A DNA stretch of 64,000 nt, taken from Podocnemis expansa. Taxonomy: Eukaryota > Chordata > Testudines > Podocnemididae. The notes under the pieces are model-generated. The model was not told the origin of the DNA. It did no database searches and was given only the letters and a program-made list of their open reading frames with translations. Each line of letters begins with the position of its first letter. The first letter of the stretch is position 1. The stretch lies in NCBI GenBank assembly GCA_007922195.1, contig ML682031.1, positions 186,001 through 250,000 on the forward strand, written 5' to 3'. Of this stretch, positions 56,015 through 64,000 are shown piece by piece. Made by a program: the position numbers and the translations under genes.

Positions 56015-56455
56015 CGATCAGACTTTCTCTTGCTACCAGTGCTCACCTGCAAAAAACACCTGTACAACACTTTCAAAAGATGTGCTGGGAGCTTAAATTC
56101 ATAACTTTGCTTGCCATTAAAAATCATGGTAAACAAAGACTGGATTTCTGGTTCATTGAAACAATCTGTAATCCACTAACCTCTATTTTTGTCCTATGAC
56201 TACAGTGGTGTCAGAGGGCCACGTCACCTTGAATGGTCCCTTAGACTGAGCTAACTATTATGCTGAATTACCCGTTTGGTCTTGTATTTATTTGTGATAC
56301 TCCCAGTACTTTCCCCACTGCTGAAGGAAAGCTCTGTGTGGCCTGAAAGAATCTCTCTCTCAGCAACAGAAGTACTGGTCCAGTAATGATACTTTCTTAC
56401 CCATATTTGCTCTGTTATACCCTGGGACTGACACGGCTATGACAACACTGACTTT
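56015..56455 (+). mobile_element. Penelope-like element 3' end, sense
   Basis: 56035-56160 encodes the end of the C-terminal region: CWELKFITLLAIKNHG, matching the ELKFI...L motif that closes the GIY-YIG endonuclease region of PLEs as I remember it. The 3' UTR follows: 'aacaatctgtaatccactaa', 'ttgtcctatgactacagtgg', 'caccttgaatggtcccttag', 'cagaagtactggtccagtaa' and the terminus 'gggactgacacggctatgac'. CTGAAGG (56321-56327) and GAAA (56345-56348) mark a degraded hammerhead-like core. The frame has stops; 5'-truncated dead copy, but the clearest of the three PLE tails and the key to naming the others. Confidence 0.65.
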
Positions 56456-56929
56456 GACTTTTAGTCATTTTAGCATATGATGGTTCATGTAATTAGTGAA
56501 TGACAGTGTGTAAACATGGCTTCTTCTGAATATCATTCTAATGAACAGAGTCCCGCATACATGCTTAAATCACCTCATGAGTTTAATAGCCATGTTATCT
56601 GTATTTTGTGGTGAAAACCCACAAAAATGTTGATAAGACCCAACAGTGATATCTTACTCGCAGTTTCACACTCTTCAGCCTCTGTCATAGCTTCCATTAC
56701 CAGCATACCTATGCCTTGAGTTGAGAGAGATCCATGGCTGGCTGTCCTTTGCCTACAGCCCCTTCTCCCTTTACAAAACCCAGATTCCTTCCACTATGCC
56801 CAGTTGGGCAGCAGGTAATCAATCACAGGCATCCTGGATGCTGTTCCCTCTTGAAAGAGTAAGTTACCCTATTAAAGGGCTTTCAGTTGACACCTTTCAA
56901 ATCCTCTCTACTTTTATAATGTAGATAAG
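56456..56929. other. Unassigned non-coding DNA
   Basis: No recognised feature. Confidence 0.4.
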
Positions 56930-57065
56930 AAGCCTCTGCCACTAATTCCCTGTTTGATTTTAGGTAAATTTCTCCTTACACATCTGTAAAACAGGTATAA
57001 TAGTCACATAGCTCACCAAGATTTCTGAAACTTCATCAGTAGTTGCAAAGTTCTTTGATACCAAA
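56930..57065 (+). mobile_element. MIR-like SINE fragment
   Basis: 'cctctgccactaattccctg', 'ggtaaatttctccttacaca', 'tctgtaaaacaggtataata' and 'gttgcaaagttctttgatac' follow MIR order. Ancient and diverged. Confidence 0.5.
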
Positions 57066-58799
57066 AGTTGAAATTAAAACAAAAAAGACCCTATGTATTT
57101 TTCAAGTTTTCAAAATAAAAAAAGCAACATGCAGCCACTTCGGGAAAATTTCTCTTTGGTCCATTTCTCCAGAAGCATCTGCTTCCTTATAGAGGGAGCA
57201 GGGAGAATGCAAACACCACACAGAAACTGAAATGCAGTAACTTTTTGCATGAGTTACTGTGCTAAGCTTCAAGAGCAAATAAATGTCTGTTGACTGAGCG
57301 TAGTAGAATCTACAGAACTGGCCTACTGTTTATGCTGTGGTCTGTGCATACAGAAGGAACAGAATATCAGTCATAACAAACATCCTCAGATTTCAGAGAA
57401 AAGTCTCCTTTAACTCTGTGTTTTCCAGCTACAGCACAAACTTCAGCAAAGACAAAGGAGAAGTCAAAATTTTTTCCATCAAATTGACTAAGACCAGGGT
57501 AAAGAAATATAAGAAGTCAAACACTGTGTATAACAAACAACAGCTGTGTTCAATCTCTTTGGAAGGAAAAAAAAAACTTTAACAGTTTCACCTCCCTCTA
57601 AATATAATTTCATTAGCTTAAAAATGCTTCTGGACTTTGCCCTTTTAGTTCCACAACCTGCCAGGCCAGTTTGCGTGGCGAATATTACTGGGCAGTGTCG
57701 GCCACCATTTCTACCCGTCATTCTCTGGAGAAGAACACTCATCTTTGCATTGTTATTTCTAAGGCCCAAATACTATCACTGATACATTGGGACACAAAGA
57801 AAAATGCTGAGACTTTATTTTGCTGCTGCTCCCACTCTCTTTCTTCACTTTCCCTTTACAAGACACCATTTCTGCCTTACACGAGTGTCTTAGATTTTAT
57901 TAAGCATAGGCATAGACACATAAAATAGATTAGGCAGACATCTACACACCGTCTCTGAATGGTCTCTGTTATATAGGTTCGCCATGGCACAAAGCTAATA
58001 CAACTCTGCTTTGTTGAGGACTATTAAATTGTATAGTTCCTTGAAGATAACACGATGTGCATTATATGGCTTCTGAATCACAGACAGGATCCATGTTAGA
58101 GGGAAGGCAAAAGGTTCTGCCTGGGTGACGCTGTTCTTGAACGTTACTATTATAAAGAGAAAGGCAGGTATTTCACACGCACCCAGTGCATTTTTAGTAA
58201 AGCTGAAGTAAGGAGTGAACTAAAGGATCTCATCTGATGTAAATCAACGGAACTACACAGAGTTAAATGGTGTTAGCTGAACAGTGCAAAGCAAGGCTTT
58301 AATACTTAATATTTCAGAGTTCAACCATGGACCCTTTGTTTACCCATTTTACTACTGGCTTAGGAGGGTTACTCCATTATGAAAGCAGGATGGAAACTTC
58401 CATTTTTAAATTTATGTCACAGGGCTTTACAAGATGCTAGTGTCGCAAATGACATGTTTAGCAAGAAGAGCAATGGGTTCATAAATGTCATTTAAACAAC
58501 TGTAATCCATGTCCGCTGGGCAAACATACAGGGTGTCAGGAATGGCAAAACAGGAGGCAGTGCACATTTAGATTAAAACGTACAGAAAGAGCCTAATGGG
58601 CTTTCCTGAGCCAGACCACAGGGCAGTTCTGTGGTGGATCAGCAGTACTCGGTGGAACGCTAAGTTCAGGACTGGAGCTCAATGTTTTTCCTGACAAAGG
58701 ATCCACTGACAAAGCGGTATAAGCCTGAATTCACTACGGTTGGTTTACACCAGTGTTACCATTCCTTCACCTCAATGGGCACTATATTAATTAATCAAA
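57066..58799. other. Unassigned non-coding DNA
   Basis: About 1.7 kb without recognised repeats. 'ctgatgtaaatcaacggaac' near 58237 resembles a short block shared with old LINE tails. Open frames are short and motif-free. Confidence 0.4.
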
Positions 58800-58885
58800 T
58801 AAAACAAACAAAGACTAACACATTTATTTATTGCATGAGCTTTCATGGGAGAAAATCCCACTTCTTCAGATGATGCCTATCACAG
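58800..58885 (-). mobile_element. Penelope-like fold-back family, half copy with intact core
   Basis: A single antisense arm: 'agactaacacatttatttat' then 'tgcatgagctttcatgggag' and 'aatcccacttcttcagatga'. On the minus strand CTGAAGA (58869-58863), a GTGGGA/TCCCAT stem and GAAA (58844-58841) keep the hammerhead-like core. No inverted partner arm follows. Confidence 0.6.
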
Positions 58886-60134
58886 CCAAAATTCAAATAG
58901 TATAGAAAGAAACAAAAGTTCTGCTCAATCGGAGACAGTCTACTGAGTAACTGAGATAACCACAGCATTGAATCAAGCAGAGAAGCAAAAAGCATCTCTG
59001 GAAATCAGTGCTTAGCTAGTTAAATTCACAAGAATTCAGACTTGGAATAAACTGCAAATTTGATATTGATCAATCCCCAGCCTAGCTAAGCAATCAAAGA
59101 GAGCTATCATCGGAAATAAACCTGTTGACCTGGAAGAATTTGCACCAGCATCCACATGGATCTTACTGTCTCTAATCTGTCTGATAACACTAACAAAAGG
59201 TGTCAGCTAGAATGAGCCAGATAATACAACTCGTTTTGCAGGAGGAGGAGGAGGTGGTGGGAGGCATCACAAAGGAAGAAAGGCCAGCTCAGAATAGAGG
59301 AGACCCACAAGGGAAGGGAGAGAGAGAGGCGAGAGAAAGGCTTTAGAATTGGAAAAGAACAGATGACATTCAAGAGGGTCACGGTGCTCAGAAAACGAAC
59401 CAGGAGATTGAAGGGTTTTGGTGGAAATGCTGACTTTGAATACATTCCTTGATCTATTTTCCCCCTACAACTGTTTTCTTCACAAGGCCAAAACATCAAC
59501 TATTTAAAGAATGGAAAGCATCTTCCAAAGAAGGAAAGAACAGACATTTGAAAGACACAAAAAACCACCCATTTTTCTGGCATATTGTTTCCTATAACAA
59601 CTATAATGTATCAATTGCTTAGAAAAAAATTGTGTATGATGAAGAGATAGTTGTAGCACTAACGTCTCAGCTTATGCCTGCTCAGATCATAAATTTCCTA
59701 TGCAAAGTTTGGTCTCTTTTCTAACATAGTACAGAATCTGGCTCAACATCCTCTTACTCTCCCAGCCGCATCCTGAGCTGATGTAAACTGGTATAATACC
59801 AGTGACTTCACTGAAGCTATGCTGATTTACACCAACCAAGGATCTGGGTGTAGGTTTCTTTGAGAACAACTAAGAATCTTAGGCAAACATGGCAGCCCTA
59901 ATGCACCCAACCAATAACTCAGTTGCAGCTCTGGACATCAGAATCCATTTTAATGAACAGAAAGGTGGTTGGTGTTCTCTCTAACACTTAAAACTCAGGA
60001 TCCTTAACTGCCAGATGGGTAGAAGAGACACTCAATTTAATATCTTTTATACTATACAGCATCTTAACCATAGGAATGAAGCATTCATACTTGAGCCCAA
60101 ATTTCAGTGAGATATCCAAAGTCAAAATATTTTG
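58886..60134. other. Unassigned DNA
   Basis: 59753-59850 ('gagctgatgtaaactggtat', 'gctgatttacaccaaccaag', 'gatctgggtgtagg') looks like an old LINE-derived block on the minus strand. A short GGA/GAG-rich purine tract lies at 59238-59340. Confidence 0.4.
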
Positions 60135-60142
60135 GCCTAGAA

Positions 60143-60477
60143 CAGTGGTTCCCAGCCTTTTCCTTTGTGTGGACCACATCATCTTCATCAGAAGCTTCTG
60201 TGGACCACCATGTAAGCAAGCCACTTCAAACATTTTTAATGAAGCCTATAGGTGACAGGAGTCAAAGCTGTATATCAAGGGATATTAAAAACATGATTAT
60301 TACACAAGGATGTTTGTGAAGCAATTTGCACTGCAAATAATAATGCACCACTGAATATGATACATAGGAGGTATATGGGATTATATTATTATTAAATTAT
60401 CTTCCTGCCCCCAAGGATCACCTGCGGTACCCTCATGGACCACCAGCAGTCTCTGCATCACACATGGGAAACTAGGG
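60143..60477. mobile_element. hAT-type element (335 bp)
   Basis: Ends are CAGTGGTTCCCAGCC and a worn GGGAAACTAGGG. The 8-mers gcctagaa (60135-60142) and acctagag (60478-60485) match at 6 of 8. 'tgtggaccacatcatcttca' at the left and 'catggaccaccagcagtctc' at the right are inverted sub-terminal relatives. No transposase. Confidence 0.72.
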
Positions 60478-60485
60478 ACCTAGAG

Positions 60486-63400
60486 CACAACAGTGATACA
60501 AACTGAGCCAGGATGTGTTCCAGTACAAAAATGGATGCATAACTCCATTGAATACTTTGAGATACATAAGCTTTTGATTCAGGACTACATTTCTTTCCTA
60601 ACCACTCCTTTCACTCTCTTTATTGATTTAGAGGTGCAGCTAAATCCCCTGAAAATCTCAAGATACACTTTATTTTATGATGCCTTTCACCAAGGGCATA
60701 ACTATATGGAATAAGGACCAGAACAGCTACAGAGGCATAGTTTATTCCTTACTAGTGCCTCATGTGGACATTCTCCTACTAGAAGACTTTTCAGACCAAG
60801 AGCTATTCTGGTATTGCTATAGTACTTCAGTTTATACCTTACATTATTGTGGAACAACTTCCCAGGTAGAGAAGTCCTAGCTGTAAGCCAAACACAATAC
60901 TTATTGCCCTTTCCACTACACATTCTGGCTAGAACAGTGTCTCTCACCATACAGTGTGTGTTTGAGTTTGCACTGTACTGCATGTGACCCACTTTTAGTC
61001 AACAAGATACTTTACACCAAGCACCTGTATGTTTGGAGTAACTCGCTTATCAGAGCACTCTGTTTTCTGAGATTCTGTAACTGTAGAACTTGCTGCAGAA
61101 CATAGCCTTCAATTGGCTGACTTTGATCTATAAAGCTCTAAGTAAAAGTTGGGGCACTGATACCCAAGAGACCACTTCTCTGCATGTGTTTGCAGTAAGT
61201 GTCTCAGCTAACAGCTTCTCAATATAAGAGGGAGGGACTAGGTGGTTGGTGTTTCACATTGGGTCCTGGACTGTGGAGCTCACTCTTCCATTTTTCCATC
61301 ACAGCCACCTTTTTATTGACTTTCAGGCCAAGCTACAAGCCTCTTTTTCTACCTCTGGCTTTTGCCTGTAAAATGGATTGAGAATTTGCAGGGCGGGGAT
61401 TATTTCTCTGACTTTTCATGAGACAGAGACAGGAATGTAGGGGAACAATGGAAGGAAAAAATGAAATAAAATAAATGACTTCTGGACCTCAATGCAACAT
61501 GTGTTGAATAGGAAACCTTTGACGTATTCATTTCAAAATCAACTGCAGCTGGTAAAATATCCCCCTGATTCAGATTGATAAGTCTGACTCACCACTGCGC
61601 TATTCTAGTTTTTACAGTCTGATTTTACTAAAATTAAAGTGAAGTTACCCGACAGCACTAGTAAAATAGGACCAATATCTCCAACTATGTGCAGTTGGAA
61701 ATAGTGTCTAATGTATATTAGATGCCATATACAACAGCACTATGCTTGTGAACTACACTCCTGAATTATTATACATAATAAATAGCTACCAAAGCATCTG
61801 ATCTAGCTCCCAGAGACAGTGAATAACTTCAAAAGATTTGGATCAGGCCCCAAAAGGCTCTTTATAATCAACATTGCTCAAAGCTAGTGAATTATTTTGG
61901 AAAATAAAGTTAAATAAAATCAATATCATGGAAATTATTTTTCGAGGTTTGGCAGCATGTTCAATTAACATCAATCATCAATAGGGAAAAAAGTGTGAGA
62001 AGATTCATATCCAGCCTCTCAGAGATTGATTTCTGAACTAAACTGCATGGGTCACCATCAATATGGTAAATGTTGTAAATAACAAACAAAAATGATATTA
62101 GAACCAAGTGGACATCTGGGGGAAAAAAACCCCTCAACTTTAAAGATACCTGGATGCCAAATTTTTCTGGAAATCTTAAAACCTTATGACAGAAAATTGA
62201 TAAAATAATGGCTTCTATTCTAAAAATAATAAAAATGTTTGAAAACATTATACATATGAAGATCTGGATAATGGGTGGCTTAGTGAACACCTGAATTACT
62301 AAAAATGGAGCAGCTGTCTTCATTTAAACTGAGGTCGATCAATATAGCTGTTTATTACAGTGGTTTTTATAAAAGCTCTCCTTTACAGCATCCAGATGCT
62401 GTGAAGTTGGATGTCATATATTAAGAAGCAATGATACCACTAATCTTGTTAATCTGTAAAATGCTTAAACATGTGCAAGTGTGAAAAGTTCAAGGTCAAG
62501 AAATAAAATATTTTTAGGCAAACAGCAGGATTTATAGGTCATTTGTTCTGTGGATTCCTGACACAAATATTCTTTGAAATCCATTCAAGTTTCGGTAGAA
62601 TTTTATTCGAACATATCTAGCTTAAAGGGCAGAGGTGATGAAGGATCTTTCCATGAAAATGAAGCCAGTGTCAGGATTCCTGAAGCTTACTCTAACGATC
62701 CTAAAAGTTCAGGCCCATTTTACGCCTTACATATCCATGGAATGAACTTTGTGTGTGTTTTTTCTGGAGATTTTCGTAAAGAAAAGAGTTGCTAACCCAA
62801 GAATATGTGAATTAGCGACCATGCAAATTCTGCATTTTGGTTTATACTCTGCTCTTCTCAGGACACTTTTTTTTTTTTTTTTGCATTTATATATATTAAA
62901 TAGCATATTACACCATATGCTCATAAATAGATAAAGAACTGACAGTTAAAAGCTCTCTTTCTTTCTTTCTTCTCAATGAGTGGCCAAAATGCTGCAATTG
63001 AGAATGGACGGAATGAAGTAATTTTTTCTTTTTTAAATAGGAAGATTATCAAAGCAGTGAGGATGGCGTGACTAAAGATGAATGGTGCATGCATCTCCTA
63101 ACAAAAGGAAAGAAGGAGAGAGACTGAAGAAACTGGTTCTTCCTTATCAAGTCTATTTTTACTCTTCCTCTAAAAACAGTCAAAGCTGACACTGACAGCG
63201 TAAAGGAGCCTTTTTCATCTCCTCCGTTTCAGTGTGGTCAGGAAAAACCGATTAACTCGCCCCCTGCCCCCCCACATGCACATGCACACAATGCTGGGAC
63301 ACAGAGAAGTGTGTTGTGTCCCATCATCATGCCTAGATGACAGTCATGTTGGACAGAGTCTGTGATTGCACTAATGAGAATGTGGCAGATACAGGCAGGT

Positions 63401-64000
63401 GTGAATGCTGGAATAAGTATATCATGGCTCATACCAAAGAAGATATTCAAACCCCACCCCCATGCCTCCTGAAAGAGTATACAACCTCCTCAAATCCCAC
63501 TGAGGTAATCTGGGTGGCTCTGTGATTTCAGCAGTTGGACACTCCCCAAAATAACATCAATAATTGAGGGTTTCTGTAGAGATAAAAGAGGTATTATTGC
63601 CCAGTAAGAAGGAAAACTGATCTTAGCAGAAGCATTTGTCTAGTCACATCATCCAACACTGGGACACTAATTTCCCTCTTCATTAGGTAGCAAGAGGCTT
63701 CTCTCACCCAAGGATGAGTAGCCCGACCAGAAGAGACTAGCTTTTTGTTGATGTCACCCTCTCCCCTAACAATAATCAACCCAAACTATTTCTGCATGAT
63801 GCCTTTCATGTGTTGTATGAATGGCCTCTGTGAAATCGTTCCCATACACAAAAGGACTGGGACAGCTCTATTTGCACATGCAGGAAATGGCTTACTTAGT
63901 CAAAAAGAAGAAATTTAACAGACTACAGACAACCGGGAATTCCAAGTGTCTGAGTGAGATGTAATTATATTTGTTTTACAGCATGCACACTACTTGGAAA
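60486..64000. other. Unassigned non-coding DNA
   Basis: About 3.5 kb with no recognisable element ends or exons. It contains a T16 run (62867-62882) and a short TTTC microsatellite at about 62957-62972. Open frames up to 120 codons (61961-62323, minus) are Ile/Phe/Leu-rich, as AT-rich DNA gives by chance. Confidence 0.45.

Noticed and set aside
61961..62323. 120-codon antisense open frame, hydrophobic
   Set aside because: Ile/Phe-rich composition is what AT-rich DNA gives by chance; no consistent membrane topology or splice context.

Overview
The window reads as a stretch of vertebrate nuclear DNA, AT-rich and CpG-poor, with no recognisable complete host gene. It is filled with several generations of transposable elements. 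The repertoire is CR1 LINEs with at least three kinds of 3' end, many short hAT-type elements with 8-bp target duplications, a DIRS-like tyrosine-recombinase retroelement, Penelope-like (PLE) tails, solo LTRs and old MIR/L2-like relics. This combination points to a sauropsid. A turtle is my best guess, from remembered repeat families rather than a search.

Layout. 1-9.5 kb: mostly unassigned sequence with a fold-back PLE relic (1.9 kb), CR1 pieces (2.8, 3.4 and 7.7 kb) and a hAT MITE (6.5 kb). 9.5-15.9 kb: one minus-strand DIRS-like element carrying a gag zinc knuckle, reverse transcriptase, RNase H and tyrosine-recombinase remnants. It is broken by two LTR insertions, a fold-back PLE copy and an inverted pair of hAT MITEs. 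16-28 kb: scattered SINE, CR1 and hAT copies and a near-perfect 90-bp fold-back at 18.5 kb. 28.1-28.3 kb: a small dense CpG patch with a possible minus-strand first exon starting with a signal-peptide-like sequence. This is the only place where I suspect host gene function. 29-52 kb: hAT elements at 31.9, 36.7, 38.0, 38.6, 46.2, 47.6 and 49.7 kb, PLE tails, a CR1 with a long 3' UTR, and an AT-rich repeat-poor tract at 34.6-36.7 kb. 52.6-55.5 kb: two CR1 copies placed head to head. 56-64 kb: a PLE 3' end with the tail of its endonuclease-encoding region, one more hAT element, and otherwise unassigned DNA.

No operon or pathway is present. The interaction visible here is nesting: insertion order can be read from target duplications and from protein frames that resume on the far side of each insert. 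Element names rest on pattern recognition and remembered family features. Boundaries marked by target duplications are firm; others are good to a few tens of bases.
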